Below are positions 21,217 through 35,700 of a DNA stretch of 64,000 nt, one piece after another. The notes below the pieces were generated by a model that saw nothing but the letters and a program-made list of their open reading frames with translations, was not told the DNA's origin and did no database searches. Position 1 is the first letter of the stretch, and the number at the start of each line of letters is the position of its first letter. The stretch spans positions 201,971 to 265,970 of the forward strand of contig KQ965734.1 of assembly GCA_001574975.1 (NCBI GenBank), in the 5' to 3' direction. A program made the position numbers and the translations under genes. The stretch is from Gonapodya prolifera JEL478. Taxonomy: Eukaryota; Monoblepharomycota; Monoblepharidomycetes; Monoblepharidales; Gonapodyaceae.

Positions 21217-23619
21217 ATGCCCAGAGCTGATTACGAGCCCCTTTACGGTTCCGACGCTGAACTCTACGACGGAGGTGTACCCGAATGGCAATTGCCGTTG
21301 CTAAATGTGGCATCATTGGGGATGCAGTTCGCGTACGTTGAAGTGACGCATCCATCACAATTGTTTCAGAAGCCTCTAACTTAGCTCAATATTTGTGCGC
21401 TGATTGCCGTATGCTTTTGACTTCCTTCTCCTTTGAAATAACGCGGATTCGAACACCGAAGCTGGACCATCGAGCTTGGTTATGGAACACCATTCCTACT
21501 CACCCTTGGGATTCCAAAACCTCTCATGGCGCTAGTATGGATCGCTGGACCTCTTTCAGGTCTTCTAATTCAGCCCATTGTCGGATTCTGGTCAGACAAC
21601 AGTCGTTCTCGTTTTGGCCGTCGACGACCATTCATGGTTGGAGGAGGCGTGCTGACAGTGGGTGCAATGCTGGTCATTGCATACGCGAAAGAAATCGGGA
21701 CTGGAATTTCACAACTTGTGCATGGTGACGTGGCTTTGGTGAGGAGGTTCAGTTTACTAGAGGTGTTCAAGGGACATTCGACATGTGTACTTCACGCAGG
21801 CAAGCCGAATGACTGCATGGTCTGCAGTAATCGGATTCTATGTTCTAGGTGATTTTTTTTCTCACGCGGGAACGCAGACGGAGAGAGCTGGAAAGGGTAA
21901 CCACTGCGAATTTAGACTTCAGCATAAATGCCGTGATGGCTGCTGCCCGTGCTTTGAGTCTTGATATTCCTTCAGTAAGCCAGCAAAGCACTAGCTCTGC
22001 ATGGGCCGGAAGGTTTATTGGGTTCGGCAACATAGCAGGTGTGTCAGTCAACATCTGCGTCCTACCTACTTCGATCTAAACAGAGTCGAAAGGCTACCTC
22101 TGTGGCTATATCGACCTTCCCAAAATTTTGTCTTTCCTTGGGGATACTCAGATGAAGATTCTATGCTGGCTTGCAATAGCTGTCTTTGTGATATCTCTCA
22201 CAATAACATGCTTGAGTGTGAGCGAGAGGCAGCACCAAGGTGGAATAGTTGTGAAGAGGGCACTCGATCCATTTTTGGAGATTTGGCGTGCTCTGAGGAG
22301 GCTTCCACCTCCTATTCAAGGGGTCTGCAACGTTCAGTTTTTTGCTTGGATTGGTTGGTTCCCGGTATTCTTTTACGGCAGTGAGTTCGTTTGACTTGGG
22401 GCAACTGGAGCCTTGACCTTTCATTTCTCCAAATAGCGTCATGGGTTGCGGAGAAGTGCTCCGGACATCCCTTGGAAGATGCCGGTGATGCAGCAGAAGA
22501 GTGCACGCGCGAGGGCTCCCGTGCCATGCTCATCTTTGCTCTTGTGTCCACCGCCACCTCGGTTGTTGTTCCGTGGGTCAAGAGGCAACGTTACGTGTCT
22601 GGTCGGGTCCTTCCAACGTTGAACGAGTTTCTCCCCACAACGCCACATTTATGGTTCTCTGGATGTTTGCTTATGGCGTCTGCCATGTTTTCTACATTTG
22701 GGATCGATGATGCAAGCGGTGCGACAGTGGTGATTGCAGTTTGTGTAGGTAACGCCCATCTCTTTTGGTGTTTCAATGCTTTGGATGCCACATTAACGAC
22801 CGCTGATATCAGGGCGTAAGCTGGGGAATACACATGTATGTTCCATACGTTCTCATCGGTGAACACATGCGGCAGCTTCAGGTTCGCAAGAAGGGAAAAC
22901 GGGATATCCGCAACGAAGCAAGCTCGCCAACACTCGGATCTGAGGCGAATAGGTTGCAAAGCAGTGGGTTAGGAACACCCAGTGACTCAGTATCGGGAAG
23001 GCACCTGGGGGGACGAAAACTTCGTGAGAGCGATGACGAGTCCCTCGATGGAACCGGCAGGGGCGGATCCTTTGAGTCAATGGCAAATCGGAAGTCGCCA
23101 CCGAAGAGGCGTTCGCGGAGCCATGTGATCGGACCAGAGAGGTCTGAATCGGAATCTGACGACGACTCAAACAAGCAACCGCTAATTTCAGATGGACGCA
23201 AAGAGTCACTTACGGTTCAGGAACGATCCAATACCTCCGTGGAATCGCAAATCTTCGCTGAAGATCGTGCCGATCTCGCTGCAGGAACTATTATTGGTAT
23301 TCAGGTGAGCCCGGAAGCTTTATAGCATCATACTTCGATACGAATGCAAGGTCGTTTCGCCGTGCAGAACCTTTACGTAGTCGTGCCACAGTTTATTACC
23401 ACATTTCTCTCCTCCATGATCTTTGCCATCGTCAGCCAAACCAGAACGGTGCTCCCTGATGGAACGGTGGAGACGCACGACGCATTTTCGTGGGTTCTCA
23501 GAATGGGAGGAGTGGGAGCTGTTGCGGCTGCTGTCCTGTGTCTGCGACTGAAAGACGTTGAGCTTGATACCGAAGACAGATCCGATGAAATTTCGCCGAT
23601 TCCTGTTATGTCGCATTAG
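21217..23619 (+). CDS. Sucrose/GPH-type sugar transporter (MFS)
   Basis: Multi-pass plasma-membrane or vacuolar sugar:proton symporter like fungal Sut1 and plant SUC proteins. TM1-TM2 carry ELGYGTPFLLTLG and MALVWIAGPLSGLLIQP, followed by the MFS loop DNSRSRFGRRRPF. Later segments include NAVMAAARAL, SAWAGRFIGFGN and GWFPVFFYG. A long hydrophilic, Ser- and Asp-rich loop of about 150 residues (22860-23290) lies before the last two helices, as in other fungal family members, and may carry phosphorylation sites. Several short introns interrupt the gene (for example 21333-21461). The chosen start is the first in-frame ATG in the first open exon; the frame is open for about 170 bp upstream without an ATG, so an earlier exon is possible. 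Confidence 0.88.
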
Positions 23620-23708
23620 CTTTGTCATTGTAGTACTGATGGAGGGTGGAGGGGCTTGCATTTGCTATGGTCGGTCACACCTGCTTCAAACACGATCATT
23701 TTCATTGA

Positions 23709-26700
23709 ATGGCGGATCTGGACATCGATCCGCCTCTTGGCACGCCGTCCCCGGGCCCCGTTGTCTCTGTTGACCCTTCTGTCCTCCTCTCCCATATCGA
23801 ATCGCTCGCCGCAATACTTCTGGATGCCGATCCAGTTCACGTACGCTCAGCCTTGTCAGCAGACCCAGCAACAAATGAAAGATGCAAGCGCTTTTCGACG
23901 GAGGGAGCCGCGGTGGTTGCCCAGGTCGTAAGGGAAAGGGGTGAAGGTGAAAAAGGTGTGTTTCACCAACGCGAAGATGGATTGGAGACGAAAAGCAGTA
24001 CCAGGTAACGAACACGAATGGAGATTACCTAAAGTGGTGATCAAATGAGGAGTTATTTTTCTGGATTACGATCAGATTCTGAAGCGACTAGACTATTATC
24101 GTGTCACGGAACGCAGAACACGGATGTAATTCTTTGAGGGGGCAGTCCTCGGAACTGCATCGAAAGTGAGAATGAACCACGGATGAGGAAACTCTATCCG
24201 AACTCTTGTCGAGCACAATATATTTATCCCTCCTCAAAACTAAACCCCCACCCCACATTGCCCTGAAAGATTCGGAACCATCCTCAGCTCCAACCTTCCG
24301 GTTTCTTCTGGAAGTTTCTCTGACTCCTTCGCACACTGGCTCGTTCGTTCTCATCAAGCGTGGACCACAATTGGTCCCAACAACGTCGTTGTCGCAACAA
24401 CTCCAGGTCCTTAACGTTCCCGAAGGTGGCTCCGCCTATGAGACACTGTGGCAGTATGTGCACAATGCAGTAGCACCAATATTTGAGGCTTATGTGGGAC
24501 AAAGGAGCGGAGTTGATAAAGACGGAAAATCGGGTAAGTCTCGCTGGACCAGAAACTTCTTTCTTTCTTTCATTATTTCAGATGTACTAACGTTGAAATG
24601 TCAGGAATCCCTGCTGCCAAGAAGAAAATTGCTGAGCTCGAACTCTCCTTATTGAACTTGCAGCAGAATGTCGACATACCTGATGTCACATTAACAATCC
24701 ACCCGGCGATTGCCCGTGCCGCATTGGCATGCCGTGAAGCTGGTCGGCGCCCATCTCCAGACGCCATTGGGGGTTATCTACTGAATGATTCCGGATTCCT
24801 AAATCGCGTACAGGCGGATGTCAATATGTGGATTAAAGAAATCCAGAAGGTAACAAAACTGGATCGTGATCCCGGTTCCGGAACGGCATCACAAGAAATC
24901 AACTTCTGGCTTGGTATGGAGAGAGCAATCACAACAATAGAGGATCGCCTGAAGTCTGATGAAGCTGCACTCACACTCGATATGCTCCGCCATGCGAAGC
25001 GCTTTCATGCGACTGTATCATTCCTCGCAGACACCGGTCTTAAGGATGCAGGAGAGCGGGTTCAACGGTATAACCAACTGATGAAGGATTTCCCGTTGGG
25101 GGAACTGCTGTCCGCGCCGGATGTGGATAAAATTCGTGATGCGGTCCAACTCATTTTTCAGCATATGGGGCGCAAGCTTCGCGCGTCTCCGTACCCAATA
25201 CGACGGGCACTTGCGCTTGTCGAGGCCATTTCTCGGGATCTGTCTGACCAACTGCTCCGGGTACTCGCCCCGCGCAGGCTCATGTTCATTCCATATGCGG
25301 AGTTTGACCGCGCAACGTCAGGATGCGAGGCTGTGTTTAATGCGTGGGACGAGGAGCTGAAAGAGTTTTTACCCACGGCGAGAGACCTGATCCGCAAACG
25401 ATCGGAGAAGCCAATGCAGATGAAGGTCGTTCCTGCTCACGGGAGACTGCAGGAACGCATTAAGTACGTAAGACAGTTTCGGAGGGGTCACGAACAGCTT
25501 CTGGAGACAATCCAACGAGTGTTGGGTGGAGAGGATGAAAAGAAGTCCAACGTCGGTGGCACCATTGGGGGAAAAGGTGATCCAACATTGAACGGCATGT
25601 CTGGGTCAACTGCATTAGAGGATGTTACCCAAGCGTACGAGATAGTGAAGAGGGTGGATGTGTTGGATGTAACCACAGGTACGTTAGGGGTTGGATTGGG
25701 TTCCTTTGAATGCAAGCCACATCGGCACTGACCCCGTATTGTTAGACGGCACGGAAATCTGGGTCGCAGCAGAAAATGCATATAATGAGCACATTGCACA
25801 AGTGGAGAACCAAATAATTTCACTGCTTCGGGATCGTCTCGGCGCCTGTCGCAATGCGTCCGAAATGTTCCGTGTTCTCGGCAAATTCAATGCTTTGTTT
25901 GTTCGCCCAAAAATACGCGGGGCCATCCAAGAATATCAGTCGCAGCTTATTGATAATGTCAAGGAAGATATCCACAACCTTCACGATAAGTTTAAGCGCC
26001 GGTATGAAAATTCGGAGGCAGCATTAGTCAGCAGGCTAAGAGATGTGCCTGACGTCAGCGGGACGATAATTTGGATCAAACAGATTGAACTGCAACTTGC
26101 GGCGTACATGAGCCGAGTGGAGAACGTTCTTGGAAACAGGTGGCAGGAGTACGCCGAGGGCCAGAAGCTTGCCGCAGAATGGAGAGCGTTCAAGTCACGC
26201 CTCGAAACTAAGCCTCTCTTTGATGCATGGCTCAAAACTGTTCAGGATCGGGGAAATGCACAAGCCCAACGTGTATTTGCGATTGTGAAGACCCGAGGTA
26301 CTTCTTTCGCCGGGCCAAGTGGTAGACCTGGCTCTCCAACAAAGGAGTCGTTTACAACAGCCACAGCGGGTGTTGGTGCACCAGTTCTACAACTCACTGT
26401 TAACTTCGACAACCAACTTGTGCAATTGTTCAAAGAAATTCGTAACCTTTTGTGGCTTGGGTACAGCATTCCATATTCTGTCACTAACCTTGGCAAAGAA
26501 GTTCGTCGCGTTTATCCATTTTCTGTCGCGATACGGGAGACTGTCAGAACGTATGGAAAGGTCTGCGAAGATGTTATCCGCCACAATAATGCCTCGGTGG
26601 AACCTCTCATTGCCACGTACAAACGGGACGTCCAGCAGGCATTGGCACGAATGATGCCCTACAAGTGGGACATGTTTGTGAATTCAAGTTTGGAACGAGA

Positions 26701-29700
26701 TCATGGTGGCCGACATGTGCAAGCTGTTCGAGAACTTGCAGCGCTGGTCACTATGCTCCAGGATAAAGCAAACCTTGCCATTGAAATTGATGGCTTGATT
26801 TCCCAAGCAGTAGAAGAACTTATGAGGTGTGACTTCTCTCGGGAAGTCATTGGGGAGATTGTGGGCCGGATACAGAAGATGGTATGTACAAATGCGAGAA
26901 CGGAAATCCTGGAATCGAGCTAAGACCCAAACGTTTCATCTTCGTTTAGATTGACAAGCTCAACTTCGAGGCTTATTCTAATTTGGACATATGGGTCAAG
27001 GACTTAGATGCCAAAGTGGAGGATATTCTGGTAGCACGCCTCCAAGGCGCGGTCAAGGTAACGCGAAATTATTTATCGCATATGCAATTGATACCATTCA
27101 CGTTTTTATAGAGTTGGACGAACGAGTTCGCAAGTCAGAATGATGAAACTACTGGGAAGAGTAGTCGCAGAACCCGAGGAATGACAACTGAAAGCCAACG
27201 GACACATGCAGCTGACAGGCCACGAATAAATGTTCAGATACATGAAGTGCGAATGAAGAACCAGACGATGTTTTTGGATCCACCCCTAGAAAGTGCGCGT
27301 GAACAGATATACATTCAGTTGCACGCATGGATTGGTATGTAGTTCACATAAATATTCGCGTTGCTTTTGTGACTCGATGCGGGTTTTTAGCCACCATATG
27401 TACCCTCCCGCGAATACAGAGTTCGCGCTATGATATGATGGCGAAAACTGCTGCAGACACGTCATATTCTAGTCTTGTGAGTTTTCACGGAAAGTTATTC
27501 ATCTAGTTACTGGTTTGTCTCACAATTTACAACTCCCACCTCAGCTTGTGAAGTTGCAAGATGGGGTTCTCGAGAAGGCCTACGACGTTATAGAGGACAA
27601 ATTGAGGAGAGTATTCGATTACGTTTCTATTTGGCTGCAATATCAGTCACTTTGGGACCTTGAAGCTGAAAAAGTTTACAGCTACATCGGAGATGATCTT
27701 GCGAAGTGGGAGCAAATCGTCCATGAGATTCGCAAAGCAAGAGCTATTTTCGACAACTCAGAAACGGAACAATCGTTTGGAGCGATTGTCATCGACTATG
27801 CCCAGGTCCAGTCAAAAGTCAATGCCCGTTATGATCAATGGCAGCGTGATGTCCTTAATCGCTTCGGAGGGAAGCTGAGTCAGTCAATGAGAGACTTCTA
27901 CGCAGCCATCTCAAAATCTCGGAACGAACTTGAGCAACACTCTGCCTTGGAGACGCAAACTACATCCGAGGCTGTATCATTTATCACTCTCCTCCAAGAT
28001 CTCCGGCGAAAACTCCCACGATGGACTCGAGAGATGGAGACATTCAAAAATGGTCAAAAGACACTGGAACGCCAACGATTTCAGTTTCCAAACGATTGGC
28101 TGCATTCGGACCAAGTCGATGGCGAATGGAGTGCGTTTAACGAGATTCTAGCGCGGAAAAATTATTCTATTCAAGACCAAATAGGTAATTGACAGTTTCT
28201 TGGTCGCGCTGTGGTACATCTTCCAATATTAACCTTCCCGCTCTCAGCTGGTCTTCAGATTAAAATTATCTCAGAGGACAAGGCAGTTGACCAAAAGATC
28301 ACAGTGATTCTGGGAGAATGGGAGAAGGGGAAACCTGTCCAGGGAAGTCTACGACCCGAGACTGCATTGAACAATCTGAGCGTCTTCGAAGGTCGTCTCG
28401 CCCGACTTAAAGAGGAGTACGAACACGTGTGCAGAGCCAAGGAAGCGCTAGACTTGGATCTTGTCGTTAATGATCGCGTAGCACCTGTTCTGGAAGAGGT
28501 CCGCGATTTGAAGTCTGTCTGGACTGAGCTTGCGAGAGTATGGGCTTCTATTAACGAATTGCGCGACACTTCTTGGAGTGCTTTGGTCCCTCGAAAGCTG
28601 CGAACACAGCTAGAAGCCCTTGTGAACCAGACCAAAGAAATGCCCAGTAAGATGCGGCAGTACGCTGCGTTTGACTACGTCCAGGAGCATCTTCGAAGCC
28701 TCTCAAAAGTTAACCAACTGCTTGGGGAGCTTAAATCCGAAGCCCTTCGTGATCGCCATTGGAAGGTGCTCTTCCGTAATCTGAAGATTGAGGGGCGATT
28801 CCACCTTGGCGATATGACTCTCGGACATTTGTGGGATTTGGATCTTAAAAGAAATGAAGCTAGTATAAGGGACGTCATTATCGTGGCACAGGGCGAAATG
28901 GCACTAGAAGAATTCCTGAAACAAGTCCGCGAAACTTGGTCGCAGTATTCCCTAGAGCTCGTGAATTACCAGAATAAGGTGCGTTCTGCCACTGCTCAGT
29001 GTGGATAAATGTTGTTGACGACACCGCAAATGTCAGTGTCGGCTTATTCGAGGTTGGGATGAGCTGTTCGCAAAGTGCTCAGAGAATCTCAGCTCTCTCG
29101 CTGCCATGAAGCACTCACCGTATTTTAAGGTGTTTGAAGACGATGCTTCTGGCTGGGAAGAAAAGTTAAACCGCGTTCACGTCCTCTTCGATGTCTGGAT
29201 TGATGTTCAACGGCAATGGGTTTATCTCGAAGGAATCTTCACAAGCAGCGGTGATATTAAAGCACTTCTTCCCGTTGAGACCGCGAGATTCCAAAACATT
29301 AACACCGAGTTCATGGCGGTGATGAAAAAGGTTTATAAATCCCCATTCGTTTTGGACGTGGTGAACATTACCAACATTCAAAAATCGATGGAACGACTGG
29401 CAGACCTTTTGAGCAAAATACAAAAAGCTCTTGGAGAATATTTAGAGCGCGAACGGACGGCATTCCCGCGGTTTTACTTTGTTGGTGATGAGGACCTATT
29501 GGAGATCATCGGAAACGCTAAAGACATTTTGCGAATACAGAAACACTTCAAAAAGATGTTTGCTGGAGTCGCACAACTTTTATTGAACGAAGATGCTACA
29601 ATTGTTCGAGGCCTCGTATCAAGGGAAGGAGAAACTATCGCTTTTAAAACTGACATCTCGGTGAAGGACAACCCTAAAATAAACGATTGGCTCACTCTTG

Positions 29701-32700
29701 TGGAAAAGGAGATGCGCGTCACTCTCGCGATGTTGTTGACAGATGCCGTGATAGAGCTTGGAGGTCTGTATGCCTCTCTCGACCCACAAAAGCTCCTCTC
29801 GTGGATCGACAGATTCCCCGCGCAGCTCGTGATTCTGTCAACACAAATTCTTTGGACACAAAGCGTTGATCGAGCTCTCCACGCAATTGAAGCAAGAGGG
29901 ACTAAAACATTTGATGTTCTGAAGCCAGCCGCGGATAAAGTGGAAAATGTCTTGAATGCACTTGCCGATGCTGTGTTAACAGATCTCGCCCCGCTTACAC
30001 GGAAGAAATGTGAACACCTCATTACAGAGCTGGTTCACCAAAGGGACGTCATTCGCCAGCTTCGTCATAAAAGTGCCAACTCCCCCAAAGCATTTAGTTG
30101 GCTAGCCCACATGAGATTCTACTTTAATCAGAACATCGAGGATCCTATCTCACGTCTAACAATCCAAATGGCGAACGCGACGTTTCAGTATGGGTTCGAA
30201 TATCTTGGAGTGGCGGATCGACTAGTCCAGACTCCTTTAACAGATCGGTGTTATTTGACGTTGACACAAGCCCTCGATTCGCGCATGGGAGGATCTCCGT
30301 TTGGCCCTGCTGGAACAGGGAAAACAGAATCTGTCAAGGCGCTTGGGGTTGCTTTGGGACGTTTTGTGCTGGTCTTTTGTTGTGACGAAACTTTTGATTT
30401 CCAAGCAATGGGTCGCATTTTTGTTGGGCTCTGTCGAGTTGGCGCTTGGGGCTGCTTTGATGAATTCAATCGTCTAGAAGAGAGAATTCTTTCCGCGGTA
30501 TCGCAGCAAATTCAAACGATACAGTTGGGACTACGAGAAGGAGCTGGTGAAATCGAGTTAGTAGGGAAAAATTTGAGGGTTAATCCGAGCACAGGTATGT
30601 CTGTTCTCAGCCGCTCCCTAACACTGTGGGCATACCAACATTTGGTTGCATCTCAGGTGTATTCATTACAATGAACCCGGGCTACGCTGGTCGGCAGAAC
30701 CTTCCAGACAACCTCAAAAAACTCTTCCGAAGTATCGCCATGACCAATCCTGATCGGGAACTGATTGCGCAGGTGATGCTTTTCTCTCAAGGGTTCCGAT
30801 CAGGAGAGCTTCTCGCGTCCAAAGTTGTGCCTTTCTTTATTCTCTGCCAAGAGCAATTATCACCTCAATCCCATTACGATTTTGGACTCCGTGCTCTCAA
30901 AAGTGTTCTTGTCAGTGCTGGGAATCTAAAACGCGATAGACTGCAAAGGATTCGAAAAGATGAAGCAGGAGGTAAATTGCTCAATGACGTGACGGACGAG
31001 CTTGAGGAGTTGTCGGAACCTCGAGCAGAGCAGCAAATTCTAATACAGAGCATTCGGGAAACTGTTGCGCCTAAGCTTGTCGCAGATGACGTGCCACTGC
31101 TCCAGAGGTAAGTAAAGCAAAAGTGTGCAATTGTACGAATCATTTACAGTCTTCCAACAGTTTGGTTGCCGATGTCTTTCCCGGAGTGGATTATGTCCCT
31201 TTTGAGCTCGATAAGCTCAAGAATGAAATCAAGAAAGTTTGCCTTGAAAGAAACTTGGTGGACGGGGACTTGTGGATGGAGAAAACCATTCAGCTTTATC
31301 AAATTCAGATCATCCACCATGGGGTTATGCTGGTAGGACCATCTGGAAGCGGCAAAACTACAGCGAGGGAAGTCTTGTTGTCTTCTCTAGAGCGGGTGGA
31401 AGGCGTTGAAGGAGTGGCGCATGTAATAAATCCGAAAGCAATGTCCAAGGAGCATCTTTATGGCTCAATGGACTCCACTACTCGGGAATGGACTGATGGT
31501 TTGTTCACCAATATCTTGCGAAAGATTGTTGATAACATTCGAGGAGAGAGCAATAAGCGACATTGGATCATATTCGACGGTGATGTTGACCCCGAATGGG
31601 TTGAGAACCTGAACAGTTTACTTGATGACAACAAATTGTTGACCTTGCCTAATGGGGAGCGTCTAAACTTACCTTCGAATGTTCGCATCCTTTTTGAAGT
31701 TGATACTCTTCGATATGCCACACTCGCAACTGTCAGCCGTTGCGGAATGGTTTGGTTTAGCGATGAAGTGGTGAGCCTGAACATGCACTTTACGAACTAC
31801 CTTCTACAGTTGCGCAATCAACCTTTGGATGAGCCGGAGGAGGAGTTTTTGACCCCCCGTCAGTCCATGCAATCCCTCGCAAGCCGAACAACACTTGATG
31901 TCGACGCCACAAGTAGTGTCCTTCGTACTCAAAGGCAATGCGAGGAAGTTATTGCACCATTTTTAGCGCCCGATGCGCTTGTGGCTAGAGCTCTTGATTG
32001 TGCTGAAGAACTCGATCATATAATGGACTTTACACGAACGAGGGCTCTCAATACATTGTTCTCTCTTCTCAACAAAGCAGTACGGAGTGTCATTGACTAC
32101 AATGTTCATCACATTGATTTTCCAATGGCACCTGATCACTTGGAAGCTTACATGACGAAGAGACTAGTTTTTGCGTTGGTGTGGAGTTTTGCGGGAGATT
32201 CCTCACACGACTCCCGGGCCCAAGTAGGAGACTTTATTCGGGACTATACTGCTTTGGATCTGCCATCCAGTCTGACTGGAGGTTCCATTATTGACTATGA
32301 TGTTTCCATTCACAGTGGAGATTGGGTTCCATGGCAGTCGAGAGTTCCTCAAATCGATATCGAAACTCACAACGTGACGTCAAATGATGTCGTTATTCCA
32401 ACAATCGATACCATTCGACATGAGGAAATATTGTACTCATGGCTGTCAGAGCACAAACCATTGATTTTATGCGGCCCTCCCGGGTCTGGTAAAACAATGA
32501 CACTCTTGAGTGCACTTAGAAAGCTCCCAGACATGGAAGTTGTACCTCTCAATTTTTCGAGCGCAACTACTCCAGAGCTGATTTTGAAGACGTTCGACCA
32601 ACACTGTGAATACCGTAAGACACCTACCGGTCTTGTGTTGGCTCCTGTTGCTCAAGGTCGATGGATGGTTGTCTTTTGTGATGAAATTAACCTTCCTGCC

Positions 32701-35700
32701 ACGGACAAGTACGGCACCCAACGTGTTATCTCCTTTTTGCGACAATTAGTTGCTGATAACGGCTTCTGGAGGACTTCAGATAAGTCGTTCGTGCGGCTTG
32801 AACGCATTCAATTTGTCGGAGCATGCAATCCCCCGACGGACCCCGGACGTGTGCCTCTTTCTCATCGATTTTTGCGGCATGCACCAGTTGTGCTGGTTGA
32901 CTACCCCGGTGAAATTTCATTGCAACAAATATACGGAACATTCAGTCGAGCGGCTCTGAAGGTTGTACCCTCACTTCGTGGATATTCAGCGCCTTTAACT
33001 TCTGCGATGGTTGAGTTTTACGTGAGGTCTCAGAAACACTTCACACCAGACATTCAAGCCCACTACATCTACAGCCCAAGAGAACTTACGAGATGGATCC
33101 GTGGAATTTACGAAGCACTCAAGCCTCTTGAATCCGCCTCGGTGGAGGGCTTAGTCAGAATATGGGCTCACGAGGGACTTCGTCTTTTCCAAGATAGGCT
33201 TGTGTCAATCGAGGAGAGAAATTGGACGGACGAGGTTATCAACGAGATGGCGTCGAAGTATTTCCCAACAATAAGTAGAGACGAAGCTCTCGAACGCCCA
33301 ATGCTTTATTCGAACTGGCTTTCAAAGTTCTACGTACCGGTCCAACGGGAGCAACTTCGTGATTTTGTCAAAGCAAGATTGAGAGTCTTCTATGAGGAAG
33401 AGCTGGATGTTCCGCTCGTTTTATTTAATGATGTTTTGGAGCATGTTCTCCGGATCGACCGTGTCTTTCGCCAAGTACAAGGTCACTTGCTGCTGATCGG
33501 AGTGAGTGGAAGTGGAAAAGTGAGTATTTTGCGCGTACTGGAGCTTTTCAGGCATAAGTTTCACCTGTCCTCACATTTGCTATCGGTTACATAGACGACA
33601 TTGTCTCGGTTTGTAGCATGGATGAATGGTCTCAGCACCTTTCAGATCAAAGTGCACAACAAATACACCGCGGAGGATTTCGATGAAGATTTGCGTCAAG
33701 TACTTCGTCGGGCAGGTTGCAAGGGAGAGAAAATGGTTTTCATCATGGACGAATCCAACGTACTGGAGTCCAGTTTTCTGGAACGAATGAATACCCTTCT
33801 TGCAAATTCTGAGATACCGGGTCTTTTTGAAGGTGATGATTACAGTTCATTAATGACACAGTGCAAGGAAGGTGCCCAAAGAGAAGGACTAATACTTGAC
33901 TCGGGGGAGGAATTGTACAAATGGTTCACTGCCCAGATAACCAAGGTAAGTTTCACTGTTGGCGAAGTTCGCTCGGTCGTGTAGCTATTCCTTAACTTCT
34001 GTTTCCAGAATCTTCACGTTGTGTTCACAATGAATCCACCTGAAGGTGGTCTCGCAACTCGAGCAGCCACATCGCCAGCCCTATTTAATCGTTGTGTACT
34101 TGATTGGTTTGGAGATTGGTCCGATCAGGCTCTTTTCCAGGTCGGCGCTGAGTTTACGCAGAATTTAGACGTGGATGATCCAAAGTACACCACTCCGGAT
34201 GGATTCCCCGTCATCTACAAGGACTTAAGTCTTCCTACGACTCAAAGATTGGCGGTGGTTAACGCGTTTGTTGGCGTTCACCAATCGCTGTATGACATCA
34301 ATTCGAAGATGAGTAAACGGACGGGAAGGACCAATCACGTAACACCACGCCACTATTTGGACTTTATCAAACATTATGAGAGACTCTTCAGAGAAAAGAA
34401 AGATGAGCTGGAGGAGCAGCAGCGCCATCTCAACGTTGGATTGGATAAACTCCGGGACACTGTCATTAAAGTGGAGGAACTGCGAATAAGTTTGGCTGAA
34501 AAAGGACGAGAGCTTGAAAACAAAAATGACTTGGCCAATGAAAAATTAAAACGAATGCTGGCAGAGCAGAATGAGGCAGAACAGAAACGTGTTGTATCAC
34601 TTCAAATCCAGCGTGACCTGGGAAAACAGAACGACGAGATTGCATCCAGAAGGCAGCTTGTGATTGACGATCTTGCGAAAGCTGAACCTGCAGTCCTCGA
34701 GGCTCAGAGGAGTGTATCAAATATAAAAAAGCAACACCTGGTGGAGCTGAGGTCTATGGGTAGTCCTCCTACTGCAGTCAAACTCGCACTGGAATCTGTT
34801 TGTGTCCTTCTCGGAGAGAGAGTAGCAGATTGGAAAAGCGTTCAAAGCATAATCAAACGTGACGACTTCATAGCGAACATTATTAACTTCAACACAGACA
34901 AGCTAACGTCGTCCATGAAAAAGGTCATTAAAGATCAGTACATGTCGGACCCTATTTACAACTACGAGACTGTTAACAGAGCGAGTAAAGCTTGTGGACC
35001 GTTGGTACAGTGGGTCCTTGCCCAAGTGAATTACTCTGAGATCTTGGAGCGTGTTGGGCCACTGCGAGACGAAGTCACTAGACTAGAGGATAGCCAAAAA
35101 GAGACACAGCACCGTGCAACGCAGATTGAAGAAATGGTTGGAGAACTTGAAGATAGCATTACCCGTTACAAAGACGAGTATGCTGCTTTAATCGCTGAAG
35201 TTCAGGGTATCAAGATGGAAATGGAGAAAGTGAGGAGCAAGGTTGACAGAAGCATCAAGTTGCTGAGCAACCTATCTTCTGAGAAGGAACGTTGGGAGGA
35301 CACATCATCCAGCTTTGAGAGTCAGATGGCGACAATTGTTGGAGATGTTCTTCTTGCATCCGCGTTCCTTGCATATGCGGGATTCTTTGATCAACAGTAT
35401 CGTGACCAGCTGATAATGAAGTGGTCGGATCTCCTTCGGAAATCGGGTCTGCGGTTCAAGCAGGACATTTCGCTCCCCGAATTTCTGTCCACGGCGGAAG
35501 AGCGTTTGGCATGGAGGCAACACGGGCTTCCGGCCGATGATCTTTGTACTGAGAACGCCGTGATGCTAAAGCGCTTTAATCGTTATCCGCTCATCATTGA
35601 CCCTTCAGGCCAAGCGACAACGTTTTTGTTAAATGAGTACAAGGGTCGCAAAATTGCTGTTACCAGCTTCCTCGATGATGCGTTTACAAAGGCCCTAGAA